From assembly GCA_964502775.1 (NCBI GenBank), contig CAZCYE010000090.1, forward strand, positions 1 through 5,732: 5,732 nucleotides of DNA, in the 5' to 3' direction. Of the stretch, positions 1 through 5,732 are shown in pieces. Below the pieces are notes generated by a model that was not told where the DNA came from, searched no databases, and worked only from the letters and a program-made list of their open reading frames with translations. Within the stretch, counting starts at the first letter, position 1, and the number at the start of each line of letters is the position of its first letter. The position numbers and the translations under genes were made by a program. The DNA comes from CAZCYE01 sp964502775. GTDB lineage: Bacteria; Actinomycetota; Acidimicrobiia; IMCC26256; PALSA-555.

Positions 1-516
1 ACCCTCGGCGCGCGCGGCCGCATCGGCGCCGACGAGCGCGGCCAGCCGGCCGCGCCAGAGCTTGCGTTGCCAGCCGGCGAACACCACATGGCGCACGAGG
101 AACACCGCGCAGCAGTCCCACGGCTGCCACGGCTCCGGGCGCAACCCGGCGAGCTCGAGGTCGAGGGGGAGCGCCTCGGCCCGACCCAGCCACGCATTGA
201 CACCGGCGGCGTAAGCATCGAGGACGACACGGGCACCGGGATCGAGGGCCTCGTACTCCCGCCGGGCGACGCCCGCCAGGCCGCACCGGCGGGCGAACCC
301 ATCGGCATCGATCGCCGACGCGCCCACCACCTCGGCTACTCGTCCGTAGGCGCGGCGCCGGGTGTGCTCGAGCTGGCCGAGGCGATCCTGGGCCTGCACG
401 AAGCCCTGGGCGAAAAAGGCGCCCCACGGGCTCTCGGCGCGCGCGTGCGCGATCCCCCAGTCGTCGCGCCAGATCGAGACCTCCTCCTCCAGTCCCTCGA
501 CGCGCATCTCGTCCAT
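1..516 (-). CDS. Penicillin acylase family (S45) amidase, N-terminal part, cut by the window edge
   Basis: Reading the minus strand from the ATG at 516-514 gives 172 open codons that run off the left edge. Seen: RDDWGIAHARA (residues 17-27), GFVQAQDRLGQLE (38-50) followed by TRRRAYGRVAEVVG (52-65), then AYAAGVNAWL (101-110) and RPEPWQPWD (126-134). In this order these are the alpha-chain landmarks of penicillin G acylase, cephalosporin acylase and acyl-homoserine-lactone acylases. Family knowledge: these are Ntn hydrolases that cleave N-acyl amide bonds after self-processing. The nucleophile at the start of the beta chain lies beyond the edge, so activity cannot be judged. The start is well fixed: an in-frame TAG lies at 561-559 with no other ATG, GTG or TTG between, leaving only this ATG or Met4 (507). 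A purine-rich GAGGGCGAAGG precedes it. There is no signal peptide (acidic N-terminus), unlike the exported family members, which suggests a cytoplasmic protein unless exported otherwise. It is divergent from the transglycosylase gene. Substrate unknown. Confidence 0.87.
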   Translation of the reverse strand, partial: MDEMRVEGLEEEVSIWRDDWGIAHARAESPWGAFFAQGFVQAQDRLGQLEHTRRRAYGRVAEVVGASAIDADGFARRCGLAGVARREYEALDPGARVVLDAYAAGVNAWLGRAEALPLDLELAGLRPEPWQPWDCCAVFLVRHVVFAGWQRKLWRGRLAALVGADAAARAEG

Positions 517-618
517 GTGGCCTTCGCCCTCGCCGACGCCTACCGCAGCGCCCGCAACCTACGTCGGGTCCGGACCCGCTCGCCGACAGATCAGCGGACC
601 GCGTGGCATCCTCACGGG
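517..618. promoter_or_regulatory. Divergent intergenic region, presumed to carry both promoters
   Basis: This 102-base stretch separates the start codons of the minus-strand amidase and the plus-strand transglycosylase, so promoters for both must lie here or inside the opposing gene. No convincing -35/-10 pair is visible. The best -10-like hexamer is TAGGTT on the minus strand (561-556), about 40 bases upstream of the amidase ATG, but no TTGACA-like box lies 16-18 bases before it. A perfect palindrome (565-578) sits directly upstream of that hexamer. Confidence 0.4.
565..578. promoter_or_regulatory. Perfect 14-bp palindrome, possible operator
   Basis: CGGGTCCGGACCCG is its own reverse complement over all 14 bases, and the flanking bases do not extend the match. 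It lies in the divergent intergenic region, about halfway between the two start codons, and a second CGGACC occurs at 595-600. Position and symmetry fit a binding site for a dimeric regulator controlling one or both genes. In such GC-rich DNA a chance palindrome of this size is not negligible, no regulator gene is in the window, and the site has no T-tract that would make it a terminator. Confidence 0.3.
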
Positions 619-1614
619 ATGGGCCGCCAGGCAGCAGGGTGGGACACGGCCGGCCACCGTCGAACTGATCGCCGCCGACGCGTGCGCCGCCGGCGGGCCA
701 ACCTGGCGCTCGCGCTCGCCACGCTGGTCGCGCTGGGGGCGCTGGCACTCGGGCTGGGCGGGTCCTCCGGGGACAGTGACCGTGAGCGCAGCCGGTCCCC
801 GCGCTCGGGCGAGCGTCAGCGGACGGCCACGACCACGCTGGGTGCCACCACACCGGCCAGCGTGGAGGAGACGGCCGAGGTGCTCGGCCGCGTGGAGCCG
901 GCGCTGCGCGGCGGCGATCCCGACGACGCGAACGACGACGGCGACCCGGAGCGCCGGCGCGCCCTGGGCCGCTCCCAGCAGCTCGCGTACCGGGCGCTCA
1001 GCCTGCACCCGGAGTGGCTCGAGCCGGTGGCCGCCACGCTTCCGGCCGAGACCGCCACGGTGGTGCGCGCCAACGTGGCCGCCGGGGCGGCCTTGTCGGC
1101 CCTCGTCGTGGATGCACCGCTCGCCACCGCGCTCCCCGAGTGGCACATCGTGGCGCCGGCCCCGCCCGAGGAGCTGCTCGGCTACTACCGGGAGGCCGAG
1201 GCCGCGTATCAGATCCCCTGGGTCTACTTCGCGGCCATCCACTTCGTGGAGACGCGGTTCGGACGCATCGTCGGACCGAGCAGCGCGGGCGCGCAAGGCC
1301 CCATGCAGTTCATCCCGTCCACGTGGGAGATCTACGGCGAGGGTGACATCTACTCCAACCGCGACGCGATCCTCGCGGCCGGTCGCTACCTGTCGGATCG
1401 CGGCGGGCCCGCCGACATGGACCGCGCCTTGTTCGCCTACAACAACCATGATCGCTACGTGGAAGCCATCCAGGCCTACGCGGGCGTGCTCCTCGCCGAT
1501 GCCCGCGCGTACGACGGCTATTACCAGTGGCAGACCTTCTATCGAACCACCGACGGCCTGTACCTCATCCCCGAGGGCTACCCGGAACAGCCGGCGGTAC
1601 GCCAGCACGGGTAG
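619..1614 (+). CDS. Membrane-anchored lytic transglycosylase (SLT-fold), 331 aa
   Basis: This is predicted to cleave the MurNAc-GlcNAc bond of peptidoglycan outside the membrane. The N-terminus is Arg-rich (residues 14-26) and is followed by a hydrophobic segment of about 22 residues (27-48, ANLALALATLVALGALAL), giving an inside-positive anchor or uncleaved signal. A low-complexity Ser/Arg/Thr linker and an acidic DPDDANDDGD stretch follow. The catalytic domain occupies roughly residues 185-300: HFVETRFG with the presumed acid Glu211, GAQGPMQFIPSTW (224-236) matching the G-x-x-G-x-MQ signature of lysozyme-like transglycosylases, and ALFAYNNHDRYV with Tyr274. The reading frame stays open far upstream, but that part antiparallels the amidase gene. 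ATG 619 is the first start that clears it and places the basic residues before the anchor. Its Shine-Dalgarno is weak, and GTG 682 is a less likely alternative. It is the first gene of a tight plus-strand run, 11 bases before the E2-like gene. Fold and activity are well supported; exact subfamily is uncertain. Confidence 0.88.
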   Translation: MGRQAAGWDTAGHRRTDRRRRVRRRRANLALALATLVALGALALGLGGSSGDSDRERSRSPRSGERQRTATTTLGATTPASVEETAEVLGRVEPALRGGDPDDANDDGDPERRRALGRSQQLAYRALSLHPEWLEPVAATLPAETATVVRANVAAGAALSALVVDAPLATALPEWHIVAPAPPEELLGYYREAEAAYQIPWVYFAAIHFVETRFGRIVGPSSAGAQGPMQFIPSTWEIYGEGDIYSNRDAILAAGRYLSDRGGPADMDRALFAYNNHDRYVEAIQAYAGVLLADARAYDGYYQWQTFYRTTDGLYLIPEGYPEQPAVRQHG

Positions 1615-1625
1615 GCTCGACCGTC

Positions 1626-2576
1626 GTGTGGTTGCACCGATCGGACGGCACACTCGTACGCGGCGAGAGCCGCACCCGGCGTGTCATGCCGTACGTCATG
1701 CGCGGGCGCAACGAGGCCGCGGTCTACTTCGAGCACGACCTCCCGTTGCGAGCGACGGACGTCTTCGTCCGGGCCTGGAACCACGCCAACCCGAGCTTCC
1801 GCGTCGACGTCTTCCATGTGGTGATCTGGGCGCTCACCGACGCGCTCAAGCGCTATCCCAGCATGAACCGCTTCGTCGCCGGAGGGCGCCTCTACCAACG
1901 CCGGGGCGTGTGGTTCTCGTACGCGGTCAAGACCAGGCTCGAGGTGGGCTCACCGATGCTCGTGGTCAAACGACGCTTCGACCTCGACGACACCTTCGGC
2001 GCCATGGTGACCGGCATGGCCCAGGCCGAGAACGAGGTGCGTACCGGCACCGCGGACAGGGTCGAGCGCGAGCTCGGGGCGCTGCTGATCCTGCCGGGCT
2101 TCGTGCGCCGGATCGTGATGTGGGCGATCCGTACCGCCGATCGCCTCGGCGCGCTCCCCCGCTCCTACATCGAGCACGACCCCATGTTCACCTCCGGCTT
2201 CCTCGCCAACATGGCCAGCATGGGGATGCCCGCCGTGTACCACCATCTCTACGAGTACGGGAGCTCCTCCATCTTCGGCAGCGTCGGCCGGCCCCTGGCC
2301 GAGCCCGGCAGCCCCACGTCGGGCGCCGAGCGCCGTCGCACCATGAACGTGCGCTGGACGTTCGACGAGCGCACGGAGGACGGACTGAGCGCGTGGTACA
2401 CGCTGCGGCGGATCCGCCAGATCGTGGAGGACCCAGAGGCCAATGGCGTCACGCTCGAGACCATCGCCTCCGCCCCGACCACCGATGGTGCCGCGGCCCG
2501 CGCCACCGATACCGAGCCACTTCCGGACGGCGAACCACGGACCCGTAGACTCTGGAGGCCATCCGTCCGGCAATGA
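1626..2576 (+). CDS. Stand-alone E2-like (2-oxoacid dehydrogenase acyltransferase, CAT-fold) protein, 316 aa
   Basis: The C-terminal pattern is that of the catalytic domain of lipoamide acyltransferases. It has an N-terminal basic helix leading to a strand (RRVMPYVMRGRNEAAVYFEH, residues 18-37), a helix FHVVIWALTDALKRYPSMN, PMFTSGFLANMASMGM (186-201, matching the usual FTISNLGMFG), IFGSVGRP, and RWTFDERTEDG followed by RQIVEDP at the end. There is no lipoyl domain and no E1/E3-binding domain, so it is not a normal E2 subunit. Two oddities are seen. The catalytic DHRxxDG reads DERTEDG, with Glu248 in the His position while Asp252 and Gly253 are kept. A hydrophobic insert of about 30 residues (150-178) precedes the FTSGF strand. 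Known CAT-fold enzymes use that His to move an acyl group from CoA or lipoamide, so activity here is uncertain. GTG 1626 is chosen because the GGGTAGG at the previous stop can serve as its ribosome site; TTG 1632 and ATG 1686 are alternatives. It lies between a transglycosylase and an oxoamine synthase gene, probably on the same transcript. Confidence 0.78.
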   Translation: MWLHRSDGTLVRGESRTRRVMPYVMRGRNEAAVYFEHDLPLRATDVFVRAWNHANPSFRVDVFHVVIWALTDALKRYPSMNRFVAGGRLYQRRGVWFSYAVKTRLEVGSPMLVVKRRFDLDDTFGAMVTGMAQAENEVRTGTADRVERELGALLILPGFVRRIVMWAIRTADRLGALPRSYIEHDPMFTSGFLANMASMGMPAVYHHLYEYGSSSIFGSVGRPLAEPGSPTSGAERRRTMNVRWTFDERTEDGLSAWYTLRRIRQIVEDPEANGVTLETIASAPTTDGAAARATDTEPLPDGEPRTRRLWRPSVRQ

Positions 2577-2594
2577 CGCGCGTCGGCGCGCGTC

Positions 2595-2600
2595 GAGGTG
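2595..2600 (+). promoter_or_regulatory. Ribosome binding site of the oxoamine synthase
   Basis: GAGGTG ends 4 bases before ATG 2605. It is the clearest Shine-Dalgarno in the window and decides the start, although the same frame is open back to 2443 inside the previous gene. Confidence 0.65.
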
Positions 2601-2604
2601 GTTG

Positions 2605-3807
2605 ATGAGCTACTTCAGTGAGCGGCTGCACGCCTTCCCCCGCTACGACCTGTACCAACTCGGCCTCGAGACGGGACTGTGGCCGTACTACCGAGAGGTC
2701 CAGAGCGCCTCGCGACCGCGATTGGTCGTGGCCGGCCGGGAGCTCATCAACTTCGGCTCCAACAACTACCTGAGCCTCTCGTACCACCCCGAGGTCATCG
2801 AGGCCACCATCGCCGCCACTCGGCGCTTCGGCACGGGCGTCACCGGCTCGCGACTCCTCAACGGCACGCTCACCCTGCACCGAGAGCTCGAAGCCGAGCT
2901 CGCCGACTTCTACGGATTCGAGGCGGCGCTGGTCTTCGCCACGGGGTACGTGGCCAACGCCAGCTCCATCGCCGCCTACCTCGCGCGAGGCGACTACGCC
3001 ATCGTGGACAAGGACGCGCACAACTCGCTGCTCAGCGGCGTGCGCCTGTCGGGCGCGGCGATGCGCCGCTTCCGCCACAACGACGTCGCCAACCTCGACA
3101 AGGTGCTGACCGCGTTACCCGAAGCCGCCGGCAAGGGGATCATCGTGGACGGCGTCTACTCGATGGGCGGCGACGTGGCCCCCCTCGACGAGATCGTGGC
3201 CGTGGCCCGACGCCATCCCAACTGCTTCGTGCTCGACGACGAGGCGCACGGCCTCGGCGTGCTCGGAGCACTCGGGCGGGGCGCGGCCGAGCAGTACGGC
3301 GTGCTCGGGGACGTCGACCTCGTGACCCTCACGTTCTCCAAGACGCTCGGGTCGTGCGGTGGCGCGCTGCTCGGGCCCAAGGATGCCATCGAGCTGGTGA
3401 CGCTCACGTCGGGCACCTTCATCTTCACCGCGTCCAACACACCCGGCTCCGTGGCCGCGGCACTCCAGGCGTTGCGGATCCTTCGCGCCGAGCCCGACCG
3501 GCCCACCCGACTGCGGGCCAACGTGGAGCTGTTCCTCGAGCTGCTCGCCAGCCACGGCGTCCCCACCAACCGCGCCGAGAGCGCGATCGTGACCGTCCCG
3601 CTGAAGCGGGCCGATGAGGTCAGCGTCGCGTTGGCATTCCACGACTTGTTCGACGCGGGCGTCTTCGTGAATCCGGTCATCCCGCCGGCGGTCACCGGGA
3701 GCGCAGGCGTGATCCGCCTCAGCCTCATGGTCGACCACGACGCGGCCACCCTCGAGGAGGCGGCCACCGCGCTGGTCAAGGTGCTCGCCGAGCAGGACCA
3801 GATCTAG
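2605..3807 (+). CDS. PLP-dependent alpha-oxoamine synthase (serine palmitoyltransferase / AONS / KBL family), 400 aa
   Basis: Enzymes of this family condense an amino acid with an acyl thioester, losing CO2, to give an alpha-amino ketone. Seen: FGSNNYLSLSYHPEV near residue 50, GTGVTGSRLLNGTLTLH, DKDAHNSLLSG with PLP-stacking His139, DDEAHGLGVLG with Asp212 (pyridine nitrogen) and His215, TFSKTLGSCGG with the Schiff-base Lys246, and VIRLSLM with carboxylate-binding Arg371. The whole catalytic set is intact and the 400-residue length is normal. The segment ahead of the core (GLETGLWPYYREVQSASRP) resembles bacterial serine palmitoyltransferases and related long-chain enzymes more than biotin BioF, and no biotin gene is visible. 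This subtype is an inference from memory; 8-amino-7-oxononanoate synthase or 2-amino-3-ketobutyrate CoA ligase remain possible. ATG 2605 is preceded by GAGGTG. The gene starts 28 bases after the E2-like gene, so co-transcription is likely, and it ends 13 bases from the convergent hydroxylase gene. No hairpin-plus-T terminator is visible. Confidence 0.92.
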   Translation: MSYFSERLHAFPRYDLYQLGLETGLWPYYREVQSASRPRLVVAGRELINFGSNNYLSLSYHPEVIEATIAATRRFGTGVTGSRLLNGTLTLHRELEAELADFYGFEAALVFATGYVANASSIAAYLARGDYAIVDKDAHNSLLSGVRLSGAAMRRFRHNDVANLDKVLTALPEAAGKGIIVDGVYSMGGDVAPLDEIVAVARRHPNCFVLDDEAHGLGVLGALGRGAAEQYGVLGDVDLVTLTFSKTLGSCGGALLGPKDAIELVTLTSGTFIFTASNTPGSVAAALQALRILRAEPDRPTRLRANVELFLELLASHGVPTNRAESAIVTVPLKRADEVSVALAFHDLFDAGVFVNPVIPPAVTGSAGVIRLSLMVDHDAATLEEAATALVKVLAEQDQI

Positions 3808-3820
3808 GCGCGCCCGACCA

Positions 3821-4600
3821 TCAAGCCGCGTCCCCGCGGGCGGCCTCGAAGCGGCGCTCCCAGGCCTTGTGGCGCGCCTTGGCGTCCTGCACGAACGGCG
3901 ACCAGCCGATCAACGTGATCATGGTGTCGTTCACCACACGCGGGACGCCGCGCAGCGGGCGCTTGAAATCCACGAAGAGCACCACTCGGGTGCCGTCGGT
4001 GTCGTTCCAGGCCTCGTGCTCGTGCACGTCGTCGAGCACCAGGCTCCTGCCCTCCTCCCAGTGCCGCACGTCGGACCCCACACGAATGCCGCACGCCTCC
4101 GCAGGTTCGGGAACCATCAGCGCGAGGTGCAGGCGCAGCACGCCCTTGTAGGGACCGCCATGAGGCGGGATGCGCTTCTGCGGGGCCAGGATCGAGAACA
4201 TCGCCGTGGTGAGTCCGGGAATGCCCTGGAGCAGGCGTGCCGTCTCGGGACAGCGCGCCAGGTTGCGGTCCGCGGTGAACCCGTAGCCGTGGAAGAAGTA
4301 CGTCTTCCAGCGGTCGTCGTCGGTGAGCTGGTACTGGTCGGTGGAGATGTCCTGGAAGTTGGGCAGGTCGTCGCGGTAGCTCAACACGGCTTCCAGCTCG
4401 CGACGGATCGCGGGGAACCCGGCCTCCAACGCCGGTATCCAGGCAAAGTCAGCCGGGTCGAAGAAGGTGTGGTCGCCCACGAGCGAGTGGCGACCGAAGT
4501 AGCCGTCGAGGGAGCGCACGAACTTCTCACCGACGCGGTTGGCCGTGTCCACGGCCTTCTCCCGTAGCGTTCGGCGAGGCACGGGCGCAGTCACGAGCAT
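3821..4600 (-). CDS. Aspartyl/asparaginyl beta-hydroxylase (LpxO-like) family Fe(II)/2-oxoglutarate dioxygenase, 259 aa
   Basis: The core PPHGGPYKGVLRLHLAL, CGIRVGSDVRHWEEGRSLVLDD, HEHEAWND and RVVLFVDFKRP is the standard succession of this double-stranded beta-helix family. By comparison with human AspH, His147 and His195 would bind iron and Arg205 the 2-oxoglutarate carboxylate. The spacings His147 to Arg156, His147 to His158 and His195 to Arg205 match what I recall for AspH (679/688/690, 725/735). Members hydroxylate Asp/Asn in proteins, or position 2 of fatty acyl chains (LpxO on lipid A; related enzymes on ornithine lipids). The full-length family pattern also includes QLTDDDRWKTYFFHGYG and a Pro-rich approach to the first His. 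There is no transmembrane segment, whereas LpxO is membrane-bound, so a soluble or peripheral protein is expected. The start is ATG 4600, with GAGGG about 10 bases upstream (spacing a little long). The gene lies 46 bases downstream of the kinase gene on the same strand. Substrate unknown: a lipid acyl chain or an amino acid is equally open. Confidence 0.9.
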   Translation of the reverse strand: MLVTAPVPRRTLREKAVDTANRVGEKFVRSLDGYFGRHSLVGDHTFFDPADFAWIPALEAGFPAIRRELEAVLSYRDDLPNFQDISTDQYQLTDDDRWKTYFFHGYGFTADRNLARCPETARLLQGIPGLTTAMFSILAPQKRIPPHGGPYKGVLRLHLALMVPEPAEACGIRVGSDVRHWEEGRSLVLDDVHEHEAWNDTDGTRVVLFVDFKRPLRGVPRVVNDTMITLIGWSPFVQDAKARHKAWERRFEAARGDAA

Positions 4601-4646
4601 TGGAGCGTAGCCCTCGACTCCCGCGGCATTCTCCCCGGGCCAGGGG
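4601..4646 (-). promoter_or_regulatory. 46-base spacer between kinase and hydroxylase genes
   Basis: This short same-strand gap contains GAGGG (minus strand, about 10 bases before ATG 4600) as the likely ribosome site of the hydroxylase. Only a 4-bp CCCC/GGGG stem around CCCGGG is visible, with no T-run, so there is no support for a terminator. Read-through from the kinase gene is the simplest view. Confidence 0.3.
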
Positions 4647-5732
4647 TCACAGCGCCGCGAAGGCGTCGAGGTCGGCGACGGCCGCGGCGGCCCGTGCGAT
4701 CACCGGCTCGACGCGCGCGGAGGGTTGCATGCCGCCGAGGCCCAGGGTCACGACCATCGCCTCGAGCGGGTACACGAGATGGCGCCGGTACTCGGTGAGC
4801 GCGTCCGTCGTCGGCGGCGGCGAGCCTCCCGCGTCCCGCAACGCGTCGCAGTAGATCGCGAGGAGCTCGTGCTCCCAGGACCGCCGATCATCGGTGTCCA
4901 GGCCCGTGGCCATCAGGTACGCCACGTCACGGGCCCAGGGCCCGGCCCGAACCAGCTGCCAGTCGGCGAACCAGATCGTGTCGCGCTGATCGACGGCGAG
5001 GTTGCCAGGATGGCAGTCGTGGTGCAGCAGCGTCCGGGGGCCGCGTTCCAGCTCCGCGGCGATGCGCCCGCGCCGACGCGTGTAGGCGCGGAGCCGGTCG
5101 GCGATCTCGGTCGGTACGAGGTCACCGGCGCGGCGGAGCCCCCGCCATCCCAACGCCCCGGCCGCAGCGCGTCCCGTGGCAGCCTCGAAGGGCCCGATGA
5201 GCCCGCCGAGCCAGTCCCAGCCGCCGTCGAGGCGCGCGTCGTCCCAGTAGGCCGCGTGCAGCCGAGCCAGACCAACGAGGGTCGCCTCCATGCGGGCGCG
5301 GTCGAAGGCGTCACCCAGGCACCCGAAGCGCGCGCCGGTCGTCTCCACGTCGTCGAGCAGCACCACGAAGCGCGCCCGATCGCCGTCCCAGGCTGCGTAG
5401 TGGCAACGGGGAACGGCCACCGGCACCTGCGCGGAGAGATCCCGGTAGAAGCCCACCTCCGCGCGCGCGAAGTCGGTGAGCTCCACCGCCAGCCTCGCCA
5501 TCAGCGCCCGCGCCGGCACCTTCGCGAACAGCGCCAGGGGCTGGGTCCCCCTGTCGCGGAAGTGCACGCGCACCCGAGCGTGCCCGGCGGTGCCCGAGCC
5601 CTCGTGGGTCACCTCGACGCGATCCACCGTGGCCGGGTCCAGGCCGAGCCAGCGCACCACCCGCTCGCTCGTGAGCCCGGGCGCGGATCGGGCCCGGTCG
5701 GCGAGCACGCGGGCGGTCTCGAGAAGGCCGCC
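4647..5732 (-). CDS. APH / ecdysteroid-kinase-like phosphotransferase, 5' end probably cut by the window edge
   Basis: This has a protein-kinase-like fold that transfers ATP phosphate to a small-molecule hydroxyl. Numbering is from GTG 5708. LALFAKVPA carries the candidate ATP-binding Lys63, RAEVGFYRDL the partner Glu84, FVVLLDDVET the hinge region, LLHHDCHPGN the Brenner motif with catalytic Asp231 and Asn236, and WFADWQ the metal-binding Asp249. The 18-residue gap between the two Asp is normal for aminoglycoside phosphotransferase/choline kinase relatives. The AEVGFYRDL-to-LARLHAAYW region resembles EcKL-type proteins, common in actinobacteria with unknown substrates, more than resistance enzymes. 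The frame is open without a stop from 4647 to the edge. GTG at 5708-5706 is the only in-window start near the beginning. It lacks a Shine-Dalgarno, and the codons before it (GGLLETAR) look coding, so the true start is probably beyond 5732; if GTG is used, the protein has 353 residues. It is likely co-transcribed with the hydroxylase. Confidence 0.85.
   Translation of the reverse strand, partial: GGLLETARVLADRARSAPGLTSERVVRWLGLDPATVDRVEVTHEGSGTAGHARVRVHFRDRGTQPLALFAKVPARALMARLAVELTDFARAEVGFYRDLSAQVPVAVPRCHYAAWDGDRARFVVLLDDVETTGARFGCLGDAFDRARMEATLVGLARLHAAYWDDARLDGGWDWLGGLIGPFEAATGRAAAGALGWRGLRRAGDLVPTEIADRLRAYTRRRGRIAAELERGPRTLLHHDCHPGNLAVDQRDTIWFADWQLVRAGPWARDVAYLMATGLDTDDRRSWEHELLAIYCDALRDAGGSPPPTTDALTEYRRHLVYPLEAMVVTLGLGGMQPSARVEPVIARAAAAVADLDAFAAL

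Noticed and set aside
67..618. Upstream extension of the transglycosylase frame
   Set aside because: These codons are antisense to the amidase, which has clear S45 motifs; the extension shows no domain and would put 184 odd residues before the membrane anchor.
559..1653. Long minus-strand open frame (about 364 codons) opposite the transglycosylase
   Set aside because: It shows no recognisable domain and a composition typical of antisense frames in GC-rich DNA. The plus strand encodes a clear transglycosylase with all its motifs.
362..2548. 728-codon plus-strand open frame
   Set aside because: It is low-complexity Arg/Pro/Ser/Thr-rich translation spanning two genes with good domain matches in other frames; a GC-bias shadow.
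2577..2595. Direct repeat CGCGCGTCG twice (2577-2585 and 2587-2595) before the oxoamine synthase
   Set aside because: Two short copies of a GC-only word with a 10-base period; too short and common to call a binding site without conservation data.
2605..3807. Confident call as bioF (biotin synthesis)
   Set aside because: The catalytic residues do not separate family members, the N-terminal region looks SPT-like, and no other biotin gene is present.
3807..3814. GGCGCGCC palindrome in the 13-base convergent gap
   Set aside because: An 8-bp GC-only palindrome is expected by chance at this base composition and has no flanking signal.
3826..3839. Hairpin CCGCG-TCCC-CGCGG between the convergent genes as a terminator
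   Set aside because: The stem is only 5 bp, lies inside the end of the hydroxylase gene and has no T-run on either strand.
4647..5708. Aminoglycoside resistance gene
   Set aside because: The Brenner and metal motifs are shared by the whole APH superfamily; the remaining sequence looks like ecdysteroid-kinase-type proteins and there is no resistance or mobile context.

Overview
The window is very GC-rich (third codon positions are almost all G or C). It is packed with genes and has no gap longer than about 100 bases. Protein composition (Ala/Arg/Gly-rich, GTG starts, weak Shine-Dalgarno sites) and gene content suggest a high-GC actinobacterium-like genome, possibly Acidimicrobiia. That placement is an impression and was not computed. 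No RNA genes, insertion sequences, CRISPR arrays or origins were seen. Both ends cut through genes.

Layout: (1) At the left edge, on the minus strand (516 down to 1), is the N-terminal 172 residues of a penicillin-acylase-family (S45) amidase running off the window. (2) A 102-base divergent intergenic region (517-618) holds a perfect 14-bp palindrome. (3) A plus-strand run of three closely spaced genes follows: a membrane-anchored lytic transglycosylase (619-1614), a stand-alone E2-like CoA acyltransferase-fold protein (1626-2576) and a PLP-dependent alpha-oxoamine synthase (2605-3807). The gaps are 11 and 28 bases, so one transcript is likely. (4) Converging on these, after a 13-base gap, are two minus-strand genes: an aspartyl/asparaginyl beta-hydroxylase (LpxO-like) family dioxygenase (4600-3821), preceded by an APH/ecdysteroid-kinase-like phosphotransferase (from the right edge to 4647).

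How they may work together: the oxoamine synthase condenses an amino acid with an acyl thioester. Its N-terminal region looks more like serine palmitoyltransferase-type enzymes than like a biotin enzyme, and no biotin genes are nearby. Next to it are an acyltransferase-fold protein, a hydroxylase from a family that modifies fatty acyl chains as well as proteins, a small-molecule-type kinase and an N-acyl amide hydrolase. A lipid or N-acyl-amine tailoring locus, for example sphingolipid-like, is a reasonable hypothesis. The genes lie in three transcription units, however, and the usual partners (ketoreductase, ACP, ceramide synthase) are not in the window. The E2-like protein has Glu where the catalytic His of lipoamide acyltransferases sits, so its chemistry is open.
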